DNA of 64,000 bases from Streptomyces fulvoviolaceus (GCF_000718165.1 NZ_JOEY01000010.1:124001-188000), one strand, 5' to 3'. Shown: positions 8,841 to 17,946, numbered from the stretch's first letter. Notes: generated by a model not told the origin, from the sequence alone. Made by a program: numbers and translations.

Positions 8841-9499
8841 GCATGAGTGACAACGCACCGGTCAGCGTGGTCGTCGTCGACGACCATCCCGCCATCCTCT
8901 CGGGCGTGGAGGCGTGGTACGCCGCATCACGGCGGCCCATCACCGTGGTCGCGGCCGGCGACTCCGTGGGGGAAGCCTGGACCGCGCCGGGCAGCACGGC
9001 CGATGTCGTCGTCCTGGATCTGCAACTGGGCGAGGGCGGCCCCGCCTTCGGCAGCCTCCGAAGACTCGTCGACGCCGGGCGGCAGGTGGTCGTCTATTCG
9101 ATGCGGGACGACGAGAAGACAGCGCTCAACTGCCTGGACCTGGGAGCCGCGACCTTTCTGACCAAGAGCGAGGGCCGGGACCACCTGGTCGAGGCGACGC
9201 TGGCGGCAGCGGACGAGCGGCCCTACATGCCGCCCGCGCTGGCCGGCGCGCTGGGCACGAACACCCGCGCCGACCGCCCCCAGCTCTCCCTGCGCGAGGA
9301 GAACGTGCTCATCGAGTGGTTCCAGTCGGAGTCGAAGGAGTTGGTCGCGCAGCGTCTCGGCATCTCCGTACGGACGGTCAACTCGTATCTGGACCGGGTG
9401 CGGATCAAGTACGCGAACCTCGGCCGCCCCGCACGCACCAAGGCAAGCCTGGTGGCCCGCGCCATCCAGGACGGGCTGGTCGACGTGAACGACCTCTGA
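8837..9499 (+). CDS. NarL/LuxR-family response regulator
   Basis: 220 aa. The receiver domain has the acidic pair in VVVVDDHP, the phospho-acceptor Asp in VVVLDLQL and conserved Lys in FLTKSE. The C-terminal LuxR helix-turn-helix is at ~150-210 (LVAQRLGISVRTVNSYLDRV). The ATG overlaps the kinase stop by 4 nt, so it is the cognate partner of that kinase. In-frame ATG 8843 is an alternative start. DNA targets are unknown; its own promoter or the adjacent lipase gene are natural candidates. Confidence 0.92.
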   Translation: MSMSDNAPVSVVVVDDHPAILSGVEAWYAASRRPITVVAAGDSVGEAWTAPGSTADVVVLDLQLGEGGPAFGSLRRLVDAGRQVVVYSMRDDEKTALNCLDLGAATFLTKSEGRDHLVEATLAAADERPYMPPALAGALGTNTRADRPQLSLREENVLIEWFQSESKELVAQRLGISVRTVNSYLDRVRIKYANLGRPARTKASLVARAIQDGLVDVNDL

Positions 9500-9521
9500 G
9501 CACGGGCAAAGGGGCCGGGCC

Positions 9522-10484
9522 CTAGGTGACGGTCGGGTCGGTGCGGGGCCGTGAGCGGAAGGTGCGGCGGTAGGTGTCCGGAGGCACGCCGACCGTGCGG
9601 TTGAAGTGGCGGCGCAGGGTCGTGGCGGTGCCCATGCCGGTGGCGGCCGCGATGGTGTCGACGACGTCGTCGGTGGTCTCCAGCAACTCCTGGGCGCGGC
9701 GGATCCGTTGGGTCAGCAGCCACTGCAGCGGGGTGGTGCCGGTGGCCGCCCTGAAGTGGCGGCCCAGGTTGCGCGAGCTCATCCGCGCCCGGCGGGCCAG
9801 GTCCTCCACGGTGAGCGGCTGGTCGAGGCGTTCGAGCACCCAGGGGAACAGCGCGGCGAGCGGGTGGTCGTCACGGGCGGGCACCGGGGTGGCGACGAAC
9901 TGGGCCTGGCCACCGGCCCGGTGCGGCGGCACGACCAGCCGCCGGGCGGCGACGTTGGCGACCGCCGAGCCGTGGTCGAGGCGGACCAGGTGCAGGCACA
10001 GGTCCAGCGCGGCGGCCTTGCCGGCGGAGGTGAGCACGCTGCCGTTGTCCACGTAGAGCACGTCCGGGTCGACCTCCACCTCGGGGTAACGGTCGGCCAG
10101 GGCCTCGGTGTGCGCCCAGTGCGTGGTCGCGCGCCGGCCGTCCAGCAGACCGGCGGCGGCCAGCACGAACGCGCCCGTGCAGAGGGAGGCCACCCGCGCC
10201 CCCGCCTCGTGGGCCGCCCGCACCGCGTCGATCAGCTCGGCGGGCGGGTCCACGTCCACGTCCGCCCAGCCGGGGACGATCACGGTGTCGGCCTGCCGGA
10301 GTCGGTCCAGCCCGTGGTCGGGCTCCAGCCGGAACCGGCCGAACCGCACGGCGTCCGTCCCGCAGACGGTGACGTCGTACCAGGGGACGGCCACGGCGTC
10401 CGGGGCGGTGCCGAACACCTCGTACGCCACGGACAGTTCGAAGTGCAGCATCCCGTCGGTGACGGCCAGCGCGACAGAGGTCAT
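9522..10484 (-). CDS. GlxA-like AraC-family transcriptional regulator
   Basis: 320 aa from ATG 10484. The N-terminal ~190 residues form a DJ-1/PfpI-like domain with the nucleophile-elbow signature LCTGAFVLAAAGLL and ATTHWAH, as in GlxA-type regulators. The C-terminal AraC domain (~225-310) has two helix-turn-helix units (VEDLARRARMSSRNLGRHFR and VVDTIAAATGMG). No good RBS precedes the ATG, so the mRNA may be leaderless. It is divergent from the dehydrogenase-like gene at 10586 and likely controls it and itself through the inverted repeat that begins at its own start codon. Confidence 0.9.
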   Translation of the reverse strand: MTSVALAVTDGMLHFELSVAYEVFGTAPDAVAVPWYDVTVCGTDAVRFGRFRLEPDHGLDRLRQADTVIVPGWADVDVDPPAELIDAVRAAHEAGARVASLCTGAFVLAAAGLLDGRRATTHWAHTEALADRYPEVEVDPDVLYVDNGSVLTSAGKAAALDLCLHLVRLDHGSAVANVAARRLVVPPHRAGGQAQFVATPVPARDDHPLAALFPWVLERLDQPLTVEDLARRARMSSRNLGRHFRAATGTTPLQWLLTQRIRRAQELLETTDDVVDTIAAATGMGTATTLRRHFNRTVGVPPDTYRRTFRSRPRTDPTVT

Positions 10485-10518
10485 GTCCGGAACTGTACGA
10501 GGTGTGTCGTTCCGGACA
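10484..10518. promoter_or_regulatory. Perfect inverted repeat, candidate operator
   Basis: TGTCCGGAAC at 10484-10493 and GTTCCGGACA at 10509-10518 are exact reverse complements separated by 15 nt (centre to centre 25 bp). The site lies in the 101-bp divergent region between the AraC-type regulator and the dehydrogenase-like gene and touches the regulator start codon, which suits autorepression and divergent control. Confidence 0.6.
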
Positions 10519-10585
10519 CTCACGGGAGGATGCCCGCCCTCGACAGGATGGTCGTGACGGATCAGTCGCAGACGGGGGAGAACCC

Positions 10586-11626
10586 ATGGGATCGGGACAG
10601 ACGGTTGCGGTGTTCGGCGCGTACGGGCACACCGGGCGCTTCGTGGTGGCACAGCTGCTGGATCGCGGGTTCGTCCCGGTCCTCTCCGGCCGTGACGCCG
10701 ACAAGCTGCGGGCGATGGCGACGTCGACACCCGGACTCGACGCCCGGCCCGCGTCCGTCGACGATCCGGCCTCGCTCGACCGCGCACTGGCCGGAGCGGC
10801 GGCCGTGATCAACACCGCCGGGCCCTTCGCCACGACCGCCGCCCCCCTGATCGAGGCGGCCCTGCGCGCCGGGATCCCGTATGTGGACGTGGCGGCCGAG
10901 ATCGAGGCCAACCTCGACACGTTCGCGCACTTCACGGACCGCGCCCGCGCCGCGGGAACGGTGGTCGTCCCCGCGATGGCCTTCTACGGCGGACTCGGCG
11001 ACCTGCTGGCCACCGCGGCGATGGGTGACTGGGCGGAGGCCGACGAGGCCCACGTCGCCTACGGGCTGGACAGTTGGCACCCCACCGCCGGGACGCGCGC
11101 CGCGGGCGAGGTCTCCGGGTCCCGGCGGGGCGGCCGGCGCCTGCGCTACACGAACGGACGGCTGGAGCACCACGACGACGAACTGCCCACCGAGAAGTGG
11201 TCCTTCCCCGAGCCGATGGGCACCAGGGCCGTCCTCGGGGAGTTCACGATGGCCGACGTCGTCACCCTCCCCAGCCACCTGTCCATCCCCGAGGTGCGCA
11301 CCTACATGACGACCGAGGCGGCCAGGGACCTGTCGGCCCCGGACACCCCGGCGCCGGCCACGGTCGACGAGCAGGGACGGTCCGCGCAGACCTTCCTCGT
11401 CGACGTCGTCGTACGCTCCGGCGACACCGAACGGCGCGCCGTGGCCAGGGGCCGGGACATCTACGCGGTCACCGCACCGCTCGCGGTGGAAGCGGTCCAC
11501 CGCATCCTCACCGGGCAGACGAAGACGGTCGGTGTCGCCTCGGCCGGCGAGATCTTCGACGCCCTCGACTTCCTCCGGGCGCTGTCCCCGCACATCACCC
11601 TCGAACTGGAGCAGACAGCATCCTGA
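10586..11626 (+). CDS. Saccharopine dehydrogenase-like NAD(P)-binding protein
   Basis: 346 aa. GGGGGAG precedes ATG 10586. The N-terminal Rossmann fold starts with VAVFGAYGHTGRFV, close to the GxxGxxG nucleotide-binding loop, and INTAGPF and PYVDVAAE are typical of the saccharopine dehydrogenase / trans-acting enoyl reductase superfamily. Substrate is not predictable. The divergent GlxA-like regulator and shared inverted repeat suggest inducible expression. A strong hairpin follows the stop. Confidence 0.8.
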   Translation: MGSGQTVAVFGAYGHTGRFVVAQLLDRGFVPVLSGRDADKLRAMATSTPGLDARPASVDDPASLDRALAGAAAVINTAGPFATTAAPLIEAALRAGIPYVDVAAEIEANLDTFAHFTDRARAAGTVVVPAMAFYGGLGDLLATAAMGDWAEADEAHVAYGLDSWHPTAGTRAAGEVSGSRRGGRRLRYTNGRLEHHDDELPTEKWSFPEPMGTRAVLGEFTMADVVTLPSHLSIPEVRTYMTTEAARDLSAPDTPAPATVDEQGRSAQTFLVDVVVRSGDTERRAVARGRDIYAVTAPLAVEAVHRILTGQTKTVGVASAGEIFDALDFLRALSPHITLELEQTAS

Positions 11627-11637
11627 TCGTGGTCCCG

Positions 11638-11670
11638 GGCCGGGTGGGGGCGCTGTGCCCCCACCCGGCC
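11638..11670 (+). terminator. Intrinsic-type terminator hairpin
   Basis: Perfect 14-bp stem (11638-11651 with 11657-11670) and a 5-nt loop, starting 11 nt after the dehydrogenase-like stop codon. No U-tract follows. Confidence 0.8.
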
Positions 11671-11689
11671 GTTGTCAGCCGATGGGGCA

Positions 11690-11845
11690 GGGCCCGGATC
11701 ACCGTCTGGCTGAAGGTGTTGCCGGAGTGGTCCTCACCGCCGGCGCGCAGCGACGCCCATACCGCCGGCGCGCAGCGACGCCCATCCGCTGGCGGTGGAG
11801 GCCGCGGGGTGGGTCGGGACGGCCCGCCGGATGCGCCTCACCGAC
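11690..11845 (-). pseudogene. Remnant of a subtilase C-terminus
   Basis: On the minus strand the frames encode VRRIRRAV, then SGWASLRAGG, then EDHSGNTFSQTVIRA. The SLRA..D..GN...QT.IRA pattern is the usual ending of large Streptomyces secreted S8 peptidases, and a related ending (ISLRAKVVD..GN) occurs in the intact subtilase next door. A 25-bp tandem duplication at 11736-11785 puts the two halves out of frame, and nothing upstream encodes the catalytic domain. The remnant reading is inference from motif similarity. The rest of the 11671-12071 gap shows no other coding signal. Confidence 0.4.
11736..11785. repeat. Perfect 25-bp tandem duplication
   Basis: The 25 nt at 11736-11760 are repeated exactly at 11761-11785. 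The length is not a multiple of three, so the duplication shifts the frame inside the subtilase-like remnant. Confidence 0.95.
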
Positions 11846-12071
11846 ACCGTTCCGGTCGTTCCGACTGGGGCGACGTGCCAATCTGCCGCCTCCGGGTGCC
11901 TGCCCGACCTGAGCCCTCGCACCGGCGTTCACGCCGCGCCCGGGCCCGCGCCATTTCGGCATGGCCGCGTCGAGTCCGGCAGCGCATCTCGCTCAGGAAG
12001 GGGCGGTCTGCCGGAGGCCGCGCTTCCGACAGACCGACCCGGTCAGCGTCCCACTTCAGCGAGCCACGGCC

Positions 12072-15000
12072 TCACTTGCCGTAGTACGCGTTGTGGATCG
12101 TGATCGTCGATCCGTTGCCCTTCTTGTCGACGACCTTGGCGCGGAGGGAGATGCCCTTGCCCTTCGCCGGGTTCCTGACGGTGATCCTTCCGTTCCTGAC
12201 GTCGGTCTTCTTCCAGGTCCTGCCGTCGTCGTACGACACGTACACCGACAGCGACTTGAGGCCCAGGCGCTTGGCCGCGCCTTCGACGGTGACCGGATAG
12301 GTGACCGTGCGGCCGGCCTCGACCCGGCTGTCCAGCCCCGTCTTCGCCTGGAAGCGGACCGTGGAGACGGGGAGTTCGGCCGGCAGGCCGGTGGACGGTG
12401 CCTCGGAGTGGAACGTCCAGCTCGCGTCGACCCGGGTGGATGCGGCCTGGACCTCGGCGCTCCGCCGGGCCGTGGTGGTGAGCCGGTACGCGGCCTCGCC
12501 CGCCGGGACCTTGAACGTCTTGTTGCCGGTGAGCGGGTCGGCGTTCGAGCCGACCTTCCTGCCGCCCCGGTACAGCGTCGTCCGCACCGAGGTCAGATCC
12601 GACCCCGCCGCGTGCCCCTTGCCGTCGGCGAAGAGCGGGAGCATGCCGTAGATCCCGTCGGTGCTGTGGAAGACACCGAACAGCTGGGAGACGACCCGCG
12701 GCGCGAACACCCCGGTGTTGAACGTCTGTTGGTAGGTCCTGCCCCCGGCGAGTTTCAGGTAGTCACCGGTGTCGGAGTGCGCGTCGGAGATCGGGTTGCC
12801 GTCGGAGTCCTTCTTCCCCGAGTACTGCTCGAAGTCGAAGTACCACTCGGCCCCTTCGCCGGTCGACAGGTACAGCGTGCGGGTGGCGGGCAGCTTCTGC
12901 TCGACCGGGGTGTGGAGGCCGTAGCCCGAGGACACGGCGACGGTCATGTCGAGGATGCCGGTCCTGCCGGGAGCCGAGGCGCCCAGACCTGCCTTCATCG
13001 TGGCGAACTCACTCGCCTTGTAGTGGTGGACGCGCGTCCCCGAGACCTTCTTCACCTCGGCCCCGCCGACGATGTCGTACTCGGCGCCGCTGCCCTTGTT
13101 CCACTGACCGGACCAGGTCTGGAAGAGACCGGAGGGCATCGCCGGGCCGACGTGCGCGAGCCGGATGTCGGAGAAGGAGGGCGTGACCATGTTGAACGCC
13201 ACGTTCGCGGGCCGGTACTCGTACGCCACCATGGCGGTCAGCGACTTGGCCCGGGCGTCCGGCACGGTGATGTCGGCCGACCTGGTCCTGTTCAGGTCGA
13301 GCGTGATCGTCGTGTCCTTGGTGACGTTCAGCACGGGCTGGGTCAGCCAGTCGACGCCGCCCTCGGTCGAGTCGGGGTCCTTCATGCTGAACGAGTCCAG
13401 GATGTACCCGCCCTTGGGGACGCGGAAGGTGACGGTGTTCGCGGTGGTCTGGCTCGTGTAGCCGCCGCTGCCGCGGACGGTCGAGGCCAGGGTGGTGAAG
13501 TGGGTCGGGGTCTGTCCGGGGCGGTTGATGAACTTGACGGTGACGTCGTACATCTCCGTCTCCCGCAGGACGCCCACCGCGCCGCGGACGATCGTGCCGT
13601 CGCCCGTGGCGGTCACGTACGCCGAGTACGTGCCGTCGAGCTTTCCACCCAGCTTGGTGTTCACGGTGACGTCGACGGACGCCTTGCCGCCGGCCGGGAC
13701 GGTGACCGTCTTCGCGCCGAGGGTGAAGAAGCCCGCCGGGGCCGCCTGGCCGCCGGGGTTGCTGCCCTTGGCCGACAGGGCCAGCGTGACGTCCTTCTTG
13801 CCGAGGTTGCGGTACGTCAGTTTCCTGGTGACCGGGGTGTCGTCGGTGTGCGGCCACCGCTGGGCCGGGAAGTCCACCGAGGACGGCTCGGCGACCACGG
13901 TCTGGCCGATGGCCTTGTCGACCTGGATGCGGCCCGAACCCTGTTCGAGCGGCGCGTAGTCGCCGCCCTTGGCCGAGCCCACGAGGGCCGCCTTGAGCTC
14001 GGCGTACGTCCAGTCCGGGTGCTCCTGCTTGAGGATGGCGGCGGCTCCCGCGACATGCGGGGTCGCCATCGACGTACCGGAGATCGTCAGGTAGCCGGCC
14101 GGCTTCTCGCCGACCTCCTTGACGAGTTCGCTGCCCGGGGCCGCGGCCGCGGTGATGTCCACGCCGGGCGCGGTCACGTCCGGCTTGAGGGCGCCGTCGG
14201 CGGTCGGGCCGGTGCTGGAGAAGCTCGCGAGCCTGTCCTTGCCGTCGACGGCGCCGACGGTGAGCGCGTCGGCCGCGCTGCCGGGGGAGTCGATGGTCTG
14301 GGGGCCGTCCTCGCCCTCGTTGCCGGCGGCTATCGCGAAGAGGATGCCCTTGGTCTCGGAGAGCTTGTTCACCTCGGCTTCGAGCGGGTCGATTCCCGGG
14401 GTGTCGGTGGCGCCGAGGCTCAGGTTGACGATGTCGGCGCCCTGCTGGGCGGCCCACTCCATGCCCGCGAGGATGGTCGAGTCGTCGCCACCACCGGAGT
14501 CGTCCAGGACCTTGCCGTTGAGGATCTGCGCGCCGGGCGCGACGCCCTTGTACTTGCCCCCGGACTTGGCGCCGGTGCCCGCCACGATGGATGCGACGTG
14601 AGTGCCGTGGCCGAAGTGGTCGAGGGTGGTGGCGGACTTGGTGAAGTTCTTGGACGCGATCACCTGGGTCCTGAGGTCCGGGTGGTCGGTGTCGACACCG
14701 GTGTCCAGGACGGCGACCTTGACGCCCTTGCCGGTGTAGCCCTTCGCCCAGGCCGTGGGCGCGCCGATCTGCGGCACGGACTTGTCGAGGCTGGCCTTGC
14801 GGACGCCGTCGAGCCAGACGTGGGCGATGCCCGAGGCGAGGGTGTCGCCGTCGGTGACGGCGTCCCACAGTGCGGGCGTTTCCTTCTTGGGCGTCCGGAG
14901 TGCGTCCGCGTTGAGGGACCTGAGGGCCTGGCGGAGCGTTCCCGTGTCCCGGACGTCGGACTTCGCGGTGTTCGCCGTGCCCTTGTAGCCGACGATGACC

Positions 15001-15383
15001 TTCAGGCCGTTCTTCTGGACCTTGCGGGTGGCCGCCTTGTCGAGCTCGGTGATGTCGAAGAGCCGCTGGTCGAGCCTGCCGCTCGCGATCATCCGGGCCG
15101 CGTCCGTCGGAACGACGAGGGTGTGGCCGTCGAACCTGCGGATCTGCACGGGGATCCGCTCGCGCCCCTTGGCGCGTTCCATGCCGACGACCCGGCCCTT
15201 GACGTCGACGATGACGCGGTCACCGGTGATGAGGGTGATGCTGTGCTTGCCGGTGGCTTCCGCGCTCTTGACGGCGGTGGGCACGGGCGTCGCCTGTGCC
15301 GGGCCGGTCAGCCCCGTGGCGAGGGCCGCCACGGCCGTCGTCGCGACCGTGGCCGCACATGCTGTTCTCACGCTGCTGCGCAA
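12072..15383 (-). CDS. Secreted S8 subtilisin-family serine peptidase
   Basis: 1103 aa from TTG 15383, chosen because GGGGGAA lies 4-5 nt upstream; GTG 15371 is the alternative. Signal peptide ~1-31 (cleavage near AQA), then an N-terminal propeptide region to ~205. The catalytic domain has Asp227 (VAVLDTGVD), His259 (HGTHVAS), oxyanion Asn355 (AAGNEG) and Ser438 (SGTSMATPHVAG), so the triad is complete. About 600 further residues are beta-rich modules like those of large Streptomyces subtilases. An extracellular endopeptidase. A tract of ~150 bp separates it from the next gene upstream. Confidence 0.95.
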   Translation of the reverse strand: MRSSVRTACAATVATTAVAALATGLTGPAQATPVPTAVKSAEATGKHSITLITGDRVIVDVKGRVVGMERAKGRERIPVQIRRFDGHTLVVPTDAARMIASGRLDQRLFDITELDKAATRKVQKNGLKVIVGYKGTANTAKSDVRDTGTLRQALRSLNADALRTPKKETPALWDAVTDGDTLASGIAHVWLDGVRKASLDKSVPQIGAPTAWAKGYTGKGVKVAVLDTGVDTDHPDLRTQVIASKNFTKSATTLDHFGHGTHVASIVAGTGAKSGGKYKGVAPGAQILNGKVLDDSGGGDDSTILAGMEWAAQQGADIVNLSLGATDTPGIDPLEAEVNKLSETKGILFAIAAGNEGEDGPQTIDSPGSAADALTVGAVDGKDRLASFSSTGPTADGALKPDVTAPGVDITAAAAPGSELVKEVGEKPAGYLTISGTSMATPHVAGAAAILKQEHPDWTYAELKAALVGSAKGGDYAPLEQGSGRIQVDKAIGQTVVAEPSSVDFPAQRWPHTDDTPVTRKLTYRNLGKKDVTLALSAKGSNPGGQAAPAGFFTLGAKTVTVPAGGKASVDVTVNTKLGGKLDGTYSAYVTATGDGTIVRGAVGVLRETEMYDVTVKFINRPGQTPTHFTTLASTVRGSGGYTSQTTANTVTFRVPKGGYILDSFSMKDPDSTEGGVDWLTQPVLNVTKDTTITLDLNRTRSADITVPDARAKSLTAMVAYEYRPANVAFNMVTPSFSDIRLAHVGPAMPSGLFQTWSGQWNKGSGAEYDIVGGAEVKKVSGTRVHHYKASEFATMKAGLGASAPGRTGILDMTVAVSSGYGLHTPVEQKLPATRTLYLSTGEGAEWYFDFEQYSGKKDSDGNPISDAHSDTGDYLKLAGGRTYQQTFNTGVFAPRVVSQLFGVFHSTDGIYGMLPLFADGKGHAAGSDLTSVRTTLYRGGRKVGSNADPLTGNKTFKVPAGEAAYRLTTTARRSAEVQAASTRVDASWTFHSEAPSTGLPAELPVSTVRFQAKTGLDSRVEAGRTVTYPVTVEGAAKRLGLKSLSVYVSYDDGRTWKKTDVRNGRITVRNPAKGKGISLRAKVVDKKGNGSTITIHNAYYGK

Positions 15384-15537
15384 AGTTTCCCCCAGTGCTG
15401 GAGTGCCGGGTGGCAGTGACCGGAGCGACGGTAGGAACGCGGATGCACAGCTGTTCGTCGGCTGTACGGCAACGACGTATCGATGTCGATGACGCTTCGA
15501 TGGGCAGCTGTTACAAGGGCAGGCCAGGCTTCGGGGC

Positions 15538-15981
15538 GTGCCGAGTCGTCGATTCCTGCCGTGTGTCGTGCTGGCCGCCTGCCTGACCGGGTGCGGCGGG
15601 CCGGCCACCGGTGTCCGGGTCGAGGGTCCGGCGGCGACGGCGATCCCCTGGGCGGGGCCGGCGTACGTGTCGGACCAGTACGGGCGGGCCTGGCAGCGCC
15701 CCACGACGATCGAGCTGACCGAGCTCGTCTTCCTGGACCGGTTGACGTGGCGGGACTGGGGCGCCCCCCGGACCGTGGCCACCGGTGAGGCGTCCTGTGG
15801 AACCTCCTGCTCCGACTGGCGGCCCCGGAGCTACCGGGTCCGCGTCGTCCTGAGCGGCCGGGTGCGGCGCGCCTCCGTGGCGTACTACGGCGAAGTGACC
15901 GTCACTCCCGTCCATCCCCCCGCACCGGGCTGGGCGACAGGCTTCGACAGCGCGCAGAGCCTGAACCTGCCGGACACCTGA
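15538..15981 (+). CDS. Small lipoprotein upstream of a two-component system
   Basis: 147 aa from GTG 15538. The signal is lipoprotein-type with lipobox LTGC (Cys18 in LAACLTGCGG). The mature part has one Cys pair (ASCGTSCSDW) and no recognised fold. It is followed 82 bp later by an OmpR-type regulator and sensor kinase on the same strand. The arrangement is analogous to the known cseA-cseB-cseC order, where a lipoprotein modulates the sensor, but no sequence match to CseA is claimed and no ECF sigma gene is present. The RBS is weak. Confidence 0.7.
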   Translation: MPSRRFLPCVVLAACLTGCGGPATGVRVEGPAATAIPWAGPAYVSDQYGRAWQRPTTIELTELVFLDRLTWRDWGAPRTVATGEASCGTSCSDWRPRSYRVRVVLSGRVRRASVAYYGEVTVTPVHPPAPGWATGFDSAQSLNLPDT

Positions 15982-15987
15982 CGACGT

Positions 15988-16032
15988 CACGGTCCCCACG
16001 GACCTCACGGTCCCCACGGACCTCACGGACCT
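15988..16032. repeat. 18-bp direct repeats in lipoprotein-regulator spacer
   Basis: CACGGTCCCCACGGACCT occurs at 15988-16005 and 16006-16023, followed by its half CACGGACCT at 16024-16032. It lies between the lipoprotein stop and the regulator start. Confidence 0.9.
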
Positions 16033-16063
16033 CACGGGAAGACGACCGTCGGAGAGGAGACCC

Positions 16064-16732
16064 ATGCACGACGTTCTGCTGGTCGAGGACGACGAGTTGA
16101 TCCGGGAGGCCACGCGGCTCACCTTGGAAGAGCGCGGCTACCAGGTGCGGACCGCGGCGGACGGCCTGACCGGGCTCGCGCTGTTCCGGGAACGTCACCC
16201 GGACGTGGCCGTCCTCGACATCATGCTGCCCGGCCTGAACGGGGTGAGCCTGGCCGGCCGTATCCGCGAGGAGTCGGGGGTGCCCGTGCTGCTGATCTCG
16301 GCCCGCAACGATCCGGTGGACGTGGTGATGGGCCTGGAGGCGGGCGCCGACGACTACGTCACCAAGCCCTTCGACGGCCCCGTCCTGGTGGCCCGCATCC
16401 GCTCCCTGCTGCGCCGCGCGGCCCACGCCGACCAGCCGGAGGAGGGTCCGCGGCTGCGCTTCGGGGACCTGGTCTTCTGCCCGGCGTCCCTGACCGTGCA
16501 CCGGGACGGAAAGCCGCTCGCGCTGACCACGACGGAGCTGAGACTGCTGAGCGAGTTCGCCGCCTCGCCGGGGACCGTGCTCTCCCGGGACCTGCTCCTG
16601 GAGCGGGTCTGGGACTACGCCTGGTCCGGTGACACCCGGGTGGTGGACGTCCATGTGCAGCGACTGCGCACCAAGATCGGCCGGGAGCGGATCGAGACGG
16701 TACGCGGCTTCGGCTACAAGCTGCGCCAGTGA
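16064..16732 (+). CDS. OmpR/PhoB-family response regulator
   Basis: 222 aa. GGAGAGGAG precedes the ATG. Receiver domain: VLLVEDDE acidic pocket, phospho-acceptor Asp in VAVLDIMLPG, Thr/Ser in LLISARND and Lys in YVTKPF. The C-terminal winged helix runs ~130-222 (LTTTELRLLSEFAAS, RVVDVHVQRLRTKIG, RGFGYKL). The GTGA overlap with the kinase gene indicates coupled translation. The receiver resembles the CseB/VanR-type regulators of Streptomyces that respond to cell-envelope stress; this link is inference from overall similarity. Confidence 0.92.
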   Translation: MHDVLLVEDDELIREATRLTLEERGYQVRTAADGLTGLALFRERHPDVAVLDIMLPGLNGVSLAGRIREESGVPVLLISARNDPVDVVMGLEAGADDYVTKPFDGPVLVARIRSLLRRAAHADQPEEGPRLRFGDLVFCPASLTVHRDGKPLALTTTELRLLSEFAASPGTVLSRDLLLERVWDYAWSGDTRVVDVHVQRLRTKIGRERIETVRGFGYKLRQ

Positions 16733-17946
16733 GACGGCCCGCCGTGAACCTGAACGTGGGTGCGAAGGTCGCCCTGGCCGTCGCCGCCGCGGCCGTGTGC
16801 GTGGCGGGTGCGATCGGTGTGCTGGTGCACCGGATCACCGCCGTCGACCAACTGGCCACCGCCCGCTCCGGCCTGGACACGGAGCTGATGGGCGCCGCCG
16901 CCGACCACGCCGTAGGACGCCCTTCGTCCGCCCGGCTCGACCCCTCCGACCTGCCCGGCCCGGTGGCCCGGGCCGTGCGCGACGACGTCCGCGTGACCTA
17001 CCTGGACGGCGGCGGTGGGCATCCGACGCTATGGGCGGCGACCCGTATCTCGGACCGGAAGGTGCTCGCCCTCTCCCGTTCGTACGACCCCGAGGAACGG
17101 TCCCTGGCCGCGCTCGACCGGACGCTGCTCGCCACGGGCGCGACCGCCACCGTGCTGGTGTCCGTGACGGGACTGCTGCTGGGCGTGCGGATGGGCCGCC
17201 GGGCGACAGCCGCCGCGCGTACGGCGGAACGCATCGCCGAGGGCGACCTCGACGCCCGGGTCCGTCCGGACGGCCGTGACGAGATCGCCCGGCTCGCCGC
17301 CGCCGTCGACGCCATGGCGGACGCGCTCGGGGCCCGCCTGGAAGCGGAGCGCCGGGTGACCGCCGACATCGCGCACGAGCTGCGCACACCGGTCGCGGGC
17401 CTGTCGACCGCGGTCGGCCTGCTGCCGCCCGGCCGGGCCACGGAGCTGGTGGCGGGCGGCGTGCGGAAGCTGCGCGCGCTGGTCGAGGACGTACTGGAAG
17501 TGGCCCGGCTGGACTCCGAGTCGGCGGCGGTGGACACCGAACAGCGCGAGGTGAGCGCGATGGCGAGGCGTGCGGTCGCCGGCCTCGACGACGTACGGGT
17601 ACGAGTGACCGCGGACGTGGTCGTGGCGACCGACCCGCGTCGCGTCGAACGCGTCCTGGCCAACCTGGCCGCCAACGCCCTGCGGCACGGCGCCCCGCCC
17701 GTGGAGCTGGAGGTCGACGGCCCGGTCGTCCGGGTCCGCGACCACGGCCCCGGCTTCCCGCCCGACCTGCTCGCCGTCCTGCACACCTCCGGCCCTCAGC
17801 GCTTCCGCACGGGCTCCCCGACCGGCGGCACCGGCCTGGGCCTGACCATCGTGACAGGCCAGGCCCGTCTGCTCGGCGCCCGCCTGACCTTCCGCAACCA
17901 TCCGGACGGGGGCGCGGAGACGGAGTTGCTGCTGCCGACGGAGTGA
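16729..17946 (+). CDS. Membrane sensor histidine kinase
   Basis: 405 aa from GTG 16729, which overlaps the regulator stop. Two transmembrane helices (~12-32 and ~125-150) flank an extracytoplasmic sensor of ~90 aa. HAMP at ~150-200 is followed by HisKA with phospho-acceptor His in DIAHELRTPVAGL. The HATPase domain has N-box LANLAANALRHG, G1 DHGPGF and G2 GTGLGL. All catalytic motifs are intact. Partner of the preceding OmpR-type regulator, and probably also influenced by the lipoprotein at the head of the operon. Confidence 0.92.
   Translation: MRRPAVNLNVGAKVALAVAAAAVCVAGAIGVLVHRITAVDQLATARSGLDTELMGAAADHAVGRPSSARLDPSDLPGPVARAVRDDVRVTYLDGGGGHPTLWAATRISDRKVLALSRSYDPEERSLAALDRTLLATGATATVLVSVTGLLLGVRMGRRATAAARTAERIAEGDLDARVRPDGRDEIARLAAAVDAMADALGARLEAERRVTADIAHELRTPVAGLSTAVGLLPPGRATELVAGGVRKLRALVEDVLEVARLDSESAAVDTEQREVSAMARRAVAGLDDVRVRVTADVVVATDPRRVERVLANLAANALRHGAPPVELEVDGPVVRVRDHGPGFPPDLLAVLHTSGPQRFRTGSPTGGTGLGLTIVTGQARLLGARLTFRNHPDGGAETELLLPTE

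Noticed and set aside
11961..15419. A 1152-codon open frame on the plus strand across the subtilase gene
   Set aside because: It mirrors the peptidase reading frame; composition is low-complexity (Arg/Gly/Val/Asp) and lacks any family motif.
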